Below, piece after piece: positions 35,308 through 46,042 of a DNA stretch of 64,000 nt (position 1 is its first letter; each line of letters begins with the position of its first letter). The notes below the pieces were generated by a model, which was not told where the DNA came from, did not search any database, and was given only the letters and a program-made list of their open reading frames with translations. The stretch covers positions 41,279,604 to 41,343,603 of the forward strand of contig NC_091142.1 in the NCBI RefSeq assembly GCF_041381155.1. Direction: 5' to 3'. The stretch comes from Argopecten irradians. Its lineage: Eukaryota > Mollusca > Bivalvia > Pectinida > Pectinidae. Both the position numbers and the translations under genes were made by a program.

Positions 35308-36297
35308 TTATCTAAATATCTGAATCTGAGAAGTTGGTCCCAGTTTATAGACTCTCTAAACCTCTTGTTCTAGAATATGTTTCTGTTAAGACATTACAAT
35401 CTTTAAATCAACTTACAATGTACACGTGTTTTTTTTAGTCGTCTTGGCGTTATCACAGTGGCTGTAAGATTAGCTGACACACATAGACCTGTGAATCACA
35501 TCCTAGCTACACATGTCAGGCGGTGTCAATCAACAACCCCCGTAAGCGCCCCTGGGGACCAGGTAACATTCGCAACAACGGGTAATGCACGGTTAGTTCA
35601 CTGGTATTGTCTGCTTTATTGTATATTATGTATGGAAGTGGAAGTGCCCAGAAACAATTAGGTTACGACACGTAAAAGTCTTCATTTTTTATGTATAGAT
35701 CACCAGCAAGTGCACGCACACTGTAACAGAATGTTGTTAAAATATTGATTAGTCAGTCCAGAAACATATATACATGTACAGAGACATATGTTTCCGGTCA
35801 GTATATGATTTCATAATACCAGAGATTTATATAATACTATTTACATCTATGATAATACATGTACATGGTTTTTTTTTGTTTTTTTTGTTGTAACCCTGGT
35901 CAATACCAGAGATTTAAATCTTTGTCAATACAGCTAGCCGATCTCTCTGTTAGAGAGAACTTCTCTTTAGTTCAATAGGTTGAGCGTCATGTTTCTGGAA
36001 TAGCCTCGAGGAACCGAAATACATAAGCCCATAAAAAATCGGTTGATAATTGGATCAGTGATTAGGCCTACCGTAAATGAAGAGTGTATTTATTTTAATT
36101 CAATAGTTAAAGGAAATTGAGCGGTGGGCAGTTTCTATAGGATATTTCAGCTTCAACACCACATTTGGCGTTGTAGCCTACATGCAACTTGTAGAAATGT
36201 CTCCTTTAGAAAATTTTCTTAATAAGTTTTTGTGTGGCTACCAAGGACAGAAAAATGCACGTGGCGACTCTATATTGTTTATAGACCGAATCTCCAG
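35308..36297. other. Intergenic DNA, no supported gene
   Basis: A GC-richer patch at about 35,440-35,650 contains a 67-codon plus-strand frame (35,458-35,661) with no recognised family. Near 35,762 the word AGAAACATATATAC repeats the palindrome arm seen at 30,250. Confidence 0.35.
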
Positions 36298-37228
36298 CAG
36301 GGGCCTAGGAAGCGGGGGGCAGGGGGGGCAACTGCCCCCCCCCCCGTTCCCCAGGACGGGGGGCAAACATGTCTTTTTGCCCACCCATTTTCGCCGACTG
36401 AAATGTTCTAAAAATGCATATTTGAAAGAAAAATGTGTCCTCCTGCACATTTTTCGTTCTTCATTCTAAAAAATTTTCCGCTGCGCGGCGCATTTCCTAA
36501 AACGTTCAAGCACATAATGTTCAAACTTTTAATAGCAGAAATTCAAAACACATGAACTACACTGAAAATGTCCATTAAGGGATTCTACGTACTACATTTG
36601 TATTTCAAAAAATATCTCTTAAAAGATTATACTTTGCTTATATGGCTTAGCAAGACAATTAATTCATTATTATTTTGAGTTCAGAACGAGCAGGGTTGCA
36701 CAATGATATAACGACACAATTATCACAATTATCATTTCTAAATGCATTTTACTTTAAATCGAAAAAATACCATGGTAAGAACGCTTTACAATCATTAAAA
36801 TATATCGTAAAACTCATCTTAGCCATTCTAAATCGTAATATTTTTTTCCCGGGGGAGACCCCCGAACCCCCCAAACACCAAAATCTCGCGCTCGCAAAAT
36901 TATCAAAATACATTGTAAAACTCACCTCAGCCATTCTAAATCGTAATATTTTTCCCGGGGTCGACCCCCAGACCCCAAAATCTCGCGCCTTCGGCGCTCA
37001 CACGCTAATTTGGCCAATTTGCGTATTCGTTAATTTCCTTTTAGCGACCCCACTGTTAATAAATGTGTACAAGGATTATATTTAATGATATATAAAAAGT
37101 ATATAAAGTATATATGGTTGTGTGTTGAATTAATCTCCTCCTGTAGGTGCGGTGGCGGGGGGGGGGGGGGGGGTACAAAATATTGAGGACCTTTGCCCCC
37201 CCCATTACGTTTCATCTTCCTACGCCAC
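36298..37228 (+). mobile_element. G-tract element, tandem copy 1
   Basis: It begins GGGGCCTAGGAAGCGGGGGG and ends CATCTTCCTACGCCA, so GTAGGAAG/CTTCCTAC forms short inverted ends. It contains runs of G and C, CCGCTGCGCGGCGCATTTC, and an internal duplication of about 108 bp around CCCCCGAACCCCC and CTCGCGC. Periodic frames on both strands have no recognisable protein. The next copy follows after 37 bp. Confidence 0.75.
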
Positions 37229-37265
37229 TGTCAAGGCCCCGCGTGCACAAAACTTGGAACAGAGC

Positions 37266-38287
37266 AGGGGCGTAGGAAGCGGGGGGGGGGGGGGGGGGCA
37301 ACTGCCCCCTCGTTCCCCCATTTTCGCCGACTGAAATTTTCTAAAAATGCTTTATGAAAGAAAAAAGGGTCCTCCGGCACATTTTTCGTACTTCATTCTA
37401 GAAAATTTTCCGCTGCGCGGCGCATTTCATAAAACGTTCAAGCACATAATGTCAAACCTTAAATAGTAAAAATTCAATACACACAAACTAGACTAAAAAT
37501 GTCCATCAAGGAATTCTATGTACTATTTTAAAAAATGTCTCTTAAAAGATCAAGTTGTTTATATGTCTTAGCGAGACAATTAATTCATTTTTTTATGTTA
37601 CACAACAATGTGCCGATGGTGTGAAGCCGGTATATTCAGATCGAGTAGGGTTGCATAATGTTATTACGACACAATTATCATTTCTAAATGCAGGTAGCTT
37701 TAAATCGAAAAACTACCATGTTAAGAACGTTTTATAATCATCAAACTTTATCGTAAAACTCATCTCAGCCATTCTAAATCGTAATTTTTTTCCCGGGGGA
37801 GACCCCCGAACCCCCATAACAAAAAATTCTCGCGCCTTTGGGCGCTCGCAAATTCATCAAAATGCATCGTAAAACTCATCTAAGCCATTCTAAATCGTAA
37901 TATTTTCCCGGGGAGACCCCCGGACCCCCCAAACACCAAAATCTCGCGCTTTCGGGCGATCGCAAAATCATCTAAATACATAAAACCCATCTCGGGGGTC
38001 ACCCTCAGACCCCTAATAAAACACAAAAATCTCGCGCCTTCGACGCTCACACGCTAATTTGGCCAATTTGCGTATTCGTTAATTTCCTTTTAATAGCGAC
38101 CCCACTGTCTATAAATGTGTACAAGGATTAAATTTAGTGATATATGAAAAATGTACATAAAGCATATATTATATGGTTGGGAGTTGAATTAATCTCCTCC
38201 TGTAGGTGTGGCGGGGGGGGGGGGGGGGGGGGGGTTACAAAATAATGAGGACCTTTGCCCCCCATGACGTTTCATCTTCCTACGCCA
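37266..38287 (+). mobile_element. G-tract element, tandem copy 2
   Basis: Direct repeat of the preceding element, from GGGGCGTAGGAAGCGGGG to CTTCCTACGCCAG, with an extra internal CCCGGGGGAGACCCCCG block. G runs of about 20 or more occur at about 37,279 and 38,212. Confidence 0.75.
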
Positions 38288-39030
38288 GTTGATGAGCTCA
38301 ATCGGGTCGGGGCCTCAGTTATGATTTCTTTTACGAGTTATCTCCCTTCTGTTTAGTTTGCGCATGACGAGGAAGTGTCTGCTTTACACACGAAAAGGCA
38401 GTCGACATAAACAGATCCATGGGAAAAAACCTCAAAATTGACGTAAGTATGTCAACTAATGAATACTTTCGACAAGCTATGTTTCTATAATATCAATATT
38501 AGATAATGTTCACCTCAGACAATGAAAATAGCGCCTCAGAGTCGAGCAGAACGTTAAGACAGTTGTTTGTTATTGTAAGAAACGCACCACTGAACACACG
38601 TGCATCACCTTGAGTTTTCATCGAATTTACGAAATATTTACAAGATTATCATCTGAATCATCGACATGAAAGTTATTTGTGTTAAACGATAAGATCAGAT
38701 TCATCACAGGCATTCTGGCAATGATACACGGGTCTTTGTTTACAGTTTCTAAGCCTGGTACTGTACATGGGGCATTACCGCCAAGATATGGACAGGACTT
38801 CGAATATAATATCCATACAATATTGCCAATAACAATGTAGGGACAGCATATATAAACATCGACAGAATGTCAAACTCCTTTGCTATTCATAAAAAGATCC
38901 TCGTTTCCCCCAATTCTGATCTCATAGACTTGTATACAAAAATGTAAATAAGTTGGGTAACATTATAATATTTACTGAAGGCCTGCCAAACTTGATAAAG
39001 TAACGTGTTACGTTAGACTGAACTTAACAA
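38288..39030. other. Intergenic DNA, no gene seen
   Basis: No recognised repeat or coding sequence. Confidence 0.35.
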
Positions 39031-39321
39031 ATATATGTGTTACGTACCTGGCCTACAATGCCTTTTGGCCAGGTACAAAACATTCCTTATTGAGTCAATC
39101 TATTGGAGCACTGCCCCTGTAAATCACTTGAGCACATTTTTTAATGTTATTTTTAGGTTTCAACTTATATTATTTGATGCATGTACAAGTCTTGTAGTTT
39201 TTGCTCAAAGTACAAATAACAATTAATTGTTCTGCAAGTTGCCTTTGAAAATATTGACACAGGCCTTCATGTATGCATATGTAAAAGGTGTGGAATTGTA
39301 CATAAGTTAAATATGTATACA

Positions 39322-39450
39322 GTCTCTGTCACTCAGCTCACACAGGCAGAGCATGCCTCTTTGGCTCAGCTAGTTATCAGAGCCGTAGATCCGGGTTTGA
39401 CTCCTGGCCGGCACTTGAAAGGAATTATATGTGTGTATTTTCCCTGTTTT
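39322..39450 (+). mobile_element. tRNA-derived SINE, plus strand
   Basis: An A-box-like TGGCTCAGCTAG at 39,362 and a B-box-like GGGTTTGACTCC at 39,393 lie at tRNA spacing. TGTCACTCAGCT precedes them and the tail reads TATTTTCCCTGTTTTTCT. The same head and tail words occur in the SINE at 45,563, so the two belong to one family. Confidence 0.65.
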
Positions 39451-39499
39451 TCTACATATGTAAAACAAATAATTTCTGCCCATGATTTGAATCTATAAT

Positions 39500-39870
39500 A
39501 CTCATATAACAAGAGAGGAGAAAATGTGGCAGCAAGACTGGGATTCGAACCCGGGACCCTCCGAACACTAGCTGAGTGCACTACCGACTGAGCTACCTAG
39601 CTAGTCATCGATGATTGACATAGTCCAGTCCTGCTACACTCCTCCTTTCTTTCTGGAAGTCTTCAACCTCGAAGACATACAAGACCTTTCCAAACACCAC
39701 CACCGTGGGTTATTTTAGTTTGGGGCCAATTCTGTAACAGTAGAGGAGAAAATGTAGCGGCCAGACTGGGATTCGAACCGGGGACCCTCCGAACACTAGC
39801 CGAGTGCTCTACCTTCTAAGCTAGGAGATCACAGATGATCAACCCAGTCCAATCCTGCCACACTCATATA
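39500..39870 (-). mobile_element. Dimeric tRNA-derived SINE with 9-bp target duplication
   Basis: Two head-to-tail units on the minus strand each contain a B-box (GGTTCGAATCCCAG on the minus strand) and an A-box-like GTAGCTCAGTCGG, or its variant in the second unit. Both share GTGTTCGGAGGGTCCC. The whole is bounded by ACTCATATA at 39,500-39,508 and 39,862-39,870, a perfect direct repeat that fits a target-site duplication. The tRNA-like heads do not form a paired acceptor stem, so they are not tRNA genes. Confidence 0.75.
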
Positions 39871-40395
39871 CTGTAGTGTACATTGACTAGAAGGTGTCAA
39901 GGGATACATGTGTAAATAACCTTACATTACAAACTTTTTACTTTGCTTCAAATTGCTCCACTAGCAGTTATTTTCTTATACACGACGCCGTCAATGAGGA
40001 TGATTAGGTTGTAGTGTTCTGTAGGGGTGCAAGGGTGTGAAGGGAATTAGTTTGTGTGTGTGTTTTTTTTTTAATATGATAAGCACCAGTTGCAGCTCTA
40101 ACGACAGCACCATTATCAGTCCAGAAGTTTTTACAATATTGCAGCTAGCTGTATTTGAAGTTTGAGTTTTCTGTTGATCTTATTTAAGCTATAGACATCT
40201 AAAAATCATGTTTGGAATGACAAGAAGAAAATTGAGTGTAACTTGTTCCCATCAGGTAATTTTATGTATACACAAATTCCTTTATGAATTACTGTTAATA
40301 AGTTTACCAGAGTTAGATATAATAAGCTTGTTGACATTAACAAATCTATGGATTGATTTTTATATAAAATAATTATGTCCCTATTGTGTTGGGAA

Positions 40396-40464
40396 ACATC
40401 TAGAATTGTCTCCCTGGAAAAAGAGAAAATAATTAACTCTTTCCAGGGAGACAATTCTAGATGT
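40396..40464. repeat. Near-perfect hairpin, 28-bp arms
   Basis: ACATCTAGAATTGTCTCCCT at 40,396 is mirrored by AGGGAGACAATTCTAGATGT ending at 40,464. The arms extend through GGAAA/TTTCC to GAG/CTC with a two-base bulge and an 11-base AT loop. The near-perfect identity of the arms suggests recent origin or constraint. Confidence 0.85.
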
Positions 40465-41920
40465 ATTCCTCCATAGAGAGCCATAATTTTATAATATTGT
40501 GTTTCATTTTGTACGGTTATATATATAATTATTTAAAACAAATACAATTTTTTTAATCCAACTAGTACTGCCTCTTATTTGATCTTTTCTTTCAGTCATT
40601 ATTATCATCATATGCAAGAATATATAACTCTCAACATCTACCTAGGTATAGAACTAGCTAGTCCAGCCTACATAGTAATACTTGTTTATCTGATAGCTGT
40701 GATTAAGGTCAGGTTTGACCTCAACTGGTCAGTCTAAATTCAAGGAGGTTGTTCTGACCGGGCCATATGGCCTAGCTTATCTGAAGTGTAAACAATAACA
40801 TGTTTATACTTATAGCCAGTAAAATACCTTGGCTTGTAGTTATTATTGAAACGTAGAGCTGTCATTGATATAAATGTTAAGTATCGAATGGAAAATATCA
40901 CGATGTATCAATAAATCGAAACAATGGTGTTGTTCAGAAAAAGATGAAATCTGGAACGGTCGTTTTGTGTACAACATTATAATTATATTCGGTTCTATAA
41001 ATGAAAACAAAGCATGTCACTCGAGAACTATTGCTGAGTATTTCATATATAATTTTTGGTAATTGTGAAAAATTCATTGAGTTAAAATGATCAGGAACCT
41101 TTATATATACAGTTGGTATACTGTAAAAATAATACACAATTCGTCGGTATTTGAAATTCCAACAATACTAGCTAGGTCATAGGAAGGTCATTTAGTACAA
41201 TTTTGGTCTCTGTATCAATTTCGGAAAATAGGAATCAATATCGTATCAGAAGTAGAGCATTGTCATTACATTGATATCTTTTGTAAAGATGACAGTTCCA
41301 GTAAAAAGAACATAGTGAAAAAAATCAACTTTGAATTATGAAAATGCCCAAAAATTATTTGAATTTTATTATCAAAATATTGATTGATACTGAAAATTGT
41401 ATTTTTTAGCTAATTATACACTAGGTTATATACTAGAATGCTGAATTTCTATTTATGATATCTGGAGCTATTATAACCTGTATTAATTAATTTTATTGAT
41501 AACGCTTTCTTTGAAACTTTGATGGAGAATAAAACAATATGTAAACTCCAAAAAATTGTGATTTATGATAAAAAGTTTGATTGATTCATGAAACAAGAAC
41601 ATTACAAAATGAAAACTTTAATTTGCAGAGCCAGAGATTTTTATTTTGGTACCCCTGTTACTTCGTAATTTCAAGGGCTTCACATGTACCTTTCTAAATT
41701 GGGAAAAAGCTTGAGGATGATTTCTCTTGTGAAATACAAAATGTATGTATTTTTGCATATCTAAAAGACTTATTTTTAAATTGTGAAAATATTCACGTGA
41801 AATTGGGAAAATACAATAAAATTTCTCTAGGGGAAGGGGCCTTTAGTCGGTTCCAAATGCACCAAAAAATACCTTCCCCTCACTAAATTGAGATAAAACA
41901 AACTCTTCTACAGTTTGTAC
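40465..41920. other. AT-rich intergenic DNA, no gene seen
   Basis: Short overlapping frames at 40,874-41,137 have no recognised domain. No repeat was identified. Confidence 0.35.
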
Positions 41921-42147
41921 TTAAATTGTCCCTTGAATTGTCCTTGAATTGTCCTTGAATTATCCCATGAATTATCCTTGAATTGTCCTTGAATCATCCT
42001 TGAATTGGCCTTGAATTATCCTTGAATTGTCCTTGAATTATCTCACGAATTATCCTTGAATTGTCCTTAAAGTATCCTTGAATTATCCCATGAACTGTCC
42101 TTGATTTATCCCATGAATTTTCCTTGAATTATCCTTAAATTATCCTT
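41921..42147 (+). repeat. Short-unit tandem repeat, 11-12 bp
   Basis: About 20 copies of TCCTTGAATTG and the variants TATCCTTGAAT and TATCCCATGAAT. The 12-base variants are interspersed, so the period shifts locally. Confidence 0.9.
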
Positions 42148-42608
42148 CTCATAAAGCTGATATAAAACATTATCAGTGTCTCCTGATACAAAATCAACAC
42201 TATTAATATTGTAGTGATATCGTGAGTAGTTAACCTGACCTTCACACACACAATTTAGGAAAAAAAACCAGAAAAACAACTACACAGTATCAGATTTCAT
42301 TTTGTTGTTCCATTATATTTGGTGTTAAGACTTCAAATTCCTTCGCAACTCCATATATGATATAAAAGAAATGCTCCTAATTCTATTTTTAAACAGAACA
42401 TGCAAACAAAACTCCAGTAATAGACTCTTTGGATTCTTTTATTCGGGTCTATGAGGAATAGGGATATTCTACCTGAAGGTCACAAAATATAAAACATGTA
42501 TAGCAAATAAAAAAAGACTACGTTTTAGGTCATCTGACCCGAAGGTTAGTGCATAAACTTTTCATTCAAACAACTGAAAGGCCTATATATAGCTAGGGTA
42601 CTGTTATT

Positions 42609-42830
42609 GGGCCTGCAGCATGCTGGGATGAATGGCTACCAAGTGTGTTAAGATAAATTACCTTGACACCATTCAAGGCATAAGCATCATATAAGCTGAA
42701 ATCTTCTAAACACCTTCTTGTGAATTACGAAGAGGCCTGGAGACAGGTATATTAATTGATCTGCAGCAAGCTGGGATGAAGGGCTACCAAATTTGTTAAA
42801 TGAATGACCTTGACCTTCATTCAAGGTAAC
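42609..42830 (+). repeat. Two-copy direct repeat, 149-bp spacing
   Basis: CTGCAGCATGCTGGGATGAA at about 42,613 and CTGCAGCAAGCTGGGATGAA at about 42,761 each lead into GGCTACCAA and an ACCTTGAC...CATTCAAGG inverted word. The matching stretch is about 73 bp per copy. Confidence 0.75.
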
Positions 42831-43678
42831 AGGGGGACAAATACAGGCTAAAATCTTATTTCATTTTAAAGTCCATTATAATAATACAGACTGGCTATAG
42901 GCACCATATTTTATTTTAGAAGGCCACATTCATGAAATATCCAGCGCAAACTCTGAAAATATGGTATTTTAAAATCTAAATTGAACTGTTTTATATTGCT
43001 TTGATATAATTATGCACTATAACGTAACAGCAATACTTGATGATTTGGGTTCGATACACAGTTTCTTATAAGGTTGTACACATCTTCATAAATCATTTAA
43101 AGAATTACATACATTTGTATAGAATTTAAGAAATTTACCTCAAAATGATGTGTAAAAACATGTAGGCCAGATGGAGGATGATAACAAAGTGTGTTATATG
43201 ATATACAGGAAGGTCCCAGTGGTTTAGATTCGTGGCGCTATGTACATGTGTTGTCCTGTCTGATCATAACAACATGAGTGGGTGTAATTGATGCACACGT
43301 CTGCTGTTAGGACATTGCACTCTGGCTGGTTAGGTACATACAGATTGAGGCTGCATACTTAATTGACCCATGCTTTCACAGAAACTATTGTTATTTAATA
43401 TATGCTGGCCAACATGTTGTATGTCTATTAATTTCTGGGTTATAGATATATATAAAGTTATAAAAATTGATGTCTTTTAATTAAGATTTGCTTAAATAAA
43501 TTTATAATCTTTGGGGTGATAAAGATTCAAAGTCTTATGCACATGAAAAGAACAATTATAACGGTTACAAACCCACATATAATAAATCAGATTTGCACTA
43601 GCTATAGCTGTGTGAAGCATTTTGAGAAATGGGGTACCGGTGTTAGGATGTGGTTTATAGACACTAATATACAGTGCT
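42831..43678. other. Intergenic DNA, no gene seen
   Basis: AT-rich, with no recognised element. Confidence 0.35.
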
Positions 43679-44908
43679 ACCCATATGTCTGTCACTCATC
43701 AGGTTCTAACGTTATACCCATATGTCTGTCACTCATCAGGTTCTAACGTTATACCCATATGTCTGTCACTCATCAGGTTCTAACGTTATACCCATATGTC
43801 TGTCACTCATCAGGTTCTAACGTTATACCCATATGTCTGTCACTCATCAGGTTCTAACGTTATACCCATGTGTCTGTCACTCATCAGGTTCTAACGTTAT
43901 ACCCATATGTCTGTCACTCATCAGGTTCTAACGTTATACCCATGTGTCTGTCACTCATCAGGTTCTAACGTTATACCCATATGTCTGTCACTCATCAGGT
44001 TCTAACGTTATACCCATATGTCTGTCACTCATCAGGTTCTAACGTTATACCCATGTGTCTGTCACTCATCAGGTTCTAACGTTATACCCATGTGTCTGTC
44101 ACTCATCAGGTTCTAACGTTATACCCATGTGTCTGTCACTCATCAGGTTCTAACGTTATACCCATATGTCTGTCACTCATCAGGTTCTAACGTTATACCC
44201 ATATGTCTGTCACTCATCAGGTTCTAACGTTATACCCATATGTCTGTCACTCATCAGGTTCTAACGTTATACCCATGTGTCTGTCACTCATCAGGTTCTA
44301 ACGTTATACCCATATGTCTGTCACTCATCTGGTTCTAACGTTATACCCATATGTCTGTCACTCATCAGGTTCTAACGTTATACCCATGTGTCTGTCACTC
44401 ATCAGGTTCTAACGTTATACCCATATGTCTGTCACTCATCAGGTTCTAACGTTATACCCATGTGTCTGTCACTCATCAGGTTCTAACGTTATACCCATAT
44501 GTCTGTCACTCATCAGGTTCTAACGTTATACCCATATGTCTGTCACTCATCAGGTTCTAACGTTATACCCATGTGTCTGTCACTCATCAGGTTCTAACGT
44601 TATACCCATGTGTCTGTCACTCATCAGGTTCTAACGTTATACCCATATGTCTGTCACTCATCAGGTTCTAACGTTATACCCAAAATACCCATGTGTCTGT
44701 CACTCATCAGGTTCTAACGTTATACCCATATGTCTATCACTCATTAGGTTCTAACGTTATACCCATATGTCTGTCAGTCATCAGGTTCTAACGTTATACC
44801 CATGTGTCTGTCAGTCATCAGGTTCTAACGTTATACCCATATGTCTGTCACTCATCAGGTTCTAACGTTATACCCATATGTCTGTCACTCATCAGGTTCT
44901 AACGTTAT
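43679..44908 (+). repeat. Minisatellite, 37-bp unit, 33 copies
   Basis: Unit: CCCATATGTCTGTCACTCAT followed by CAGGTTCTAACGTTATA. Copies are almost identical except for one site: CATATG in 21 copies and CATGTG in 12, intermixed. One extra AAAATACCC insertion occurs near 44,682, and a few other substitutions lie toward the right end. The unit length is not a multiple of three, so no repeat protein is implied. Confidence 0.97.
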
Positions 44909-45562
44909 GCCTTGCACAAGGGCCTTTCTGGGACTCCCCTTTGCAGGTAGGAGCTCAAGTCTGTTGTCTTAGTTATAGGTATTTTTAATTTCCTTTGTTC
45001 TGATTAATAGATATTGGCCAGACTTGTTTGTAAATCAAAAACCATTACTGATATCTTGTTATACATGAAACCATTACAAAATATCTGAATGTGGTATATT
45101 AGCCAAAATATTCATGAGCTGAATGTATAACATACATTTGATGACTTCACACAGTTCAATGTCATTGAAGTCACCTTCATATACATTATGGTCTAATCGT
45201 ACCTTAGTAGTCTTTTTGTGCTGGTGTCATTTCTAAGATCAAACATTTGTTGTTTTATGTATTTGTTAACAACCATTGGTTGTAGCCAATGTGAAATATT
45301 TCGGTTTGATATACAAGGATGTATAAGGAAATTGTGTTTTCTATGCAGACATGCCAGAGATATCAAAGTTGTTTTATGTTATCGTCTGGGGGTACTTTTA
45401 AGTACATTTTGATAAGTAAAAGCTTGATTATAACATGATATATAAGGCTGGATATAAAATACACATTCCTTCTTTATCAGGGGATAAATCATGTGCTAGA
45501 CAAACATAGGACCAAGTACATCCAACAGGAGCAGGCTATAGTGAGAGTTTAATACGATCATT
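44909..45562. other. Intergenic DNA, no gene seen
   Basis: No recognised frame or repeat apart from the end of the minisatellite. Confidence 0.35.
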
Positions 45563-45735
45563 GTCACTCAGCTGATGGAGTATGCTTCGATCTTTGGTTC
45601 AGTTGGTAGAACTGTAGATTAATTTTCACACCAGAGATCTGGGTTTGATCCATGGGCAGGGCACTCAACAGGAATATGTATTTTTCCCTGTTCTTAATTG
45701 GCAGTCAAGTAAATAACCTGCTGAAGGTGGCTTAA
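45563..45735 (+). mobile_element. tRNA-derived SINE, plus strand
   Basis: TGTCACTCAGCT, an A-box-like TTGGTTCAGTTGG (45,594), a B-box-like GGGTTTGATCCAT (45,641), and a body with GGGCACTCAACAGGAATATG and TTTTTCCCTGTTCTT. Head and tail match the SINE at 39,322-39,450. Confidence 0.65.
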
Positions 45736-46042
45736 TATAGAGTCTTGGGTTAAGATTTAGGAAATTTTAAATTAAGAAATACAAGGGGATGAAGCTGGTA
45801 GTGTTAAGGAGTAGATCGGTGTGGCTGGTACACATACATACAAATGTAGTGTTAGATATTCCCTTTTAAACTGCAAAATGTCTCTATCATACATTTAGAT
45901 TTGTTGATATGCATGGTTTTGTGTTCTTAGGGGGGTTATTTTTCCCTTTGCATTGTGTTGTTCAATTCACACCAACGTACAGGATGTCATGAAATTGGTT
46001 GTTGTAGATAAATTTATATAGTTGATCAACAATCTCTTACTT

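Larger units (their letters stand above)
39031..40155 (+). repeat. Partial copy of the 20,495 element broken by nested SINEs
   Basis: The stretch 39,045-39,165 (GGAGCACTGCC and ATCACTTGAGCACA words) corresponds to 20,565-20,690. The stretch 39,945-40,150 (GCTCCACTAGCAGT, CAGTTGCAGCTCTAACGACA, TACAATATTGCAGCTA) corresponds to 20,975-21,080. About 780 bp of other sequence, largely SINEs, separates them. The terminal inverted repeats of the first copy were not found here. Confidence 0.65.

Noticed and set aside
35458..35661. 67-codon plus-strand frame in a GC-richer patch
   Set aside because: No recognisable family; exon boundaries are ambiguous.
39535..39604. A true tRNA gene on the minus strand
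   Set aside because: A- and B-box sequences are good, but the bases flanking them do not pair as an acceptor stem, and the unit is duplicated within a target duplication, as expected for a SINE.
43679..44908. Regular 37-bp repeats resembling a CRISPR array
   Set aside because: Copies are contiguous with no unique spacers, and the surrounding DNA is clearly eukaryotic.
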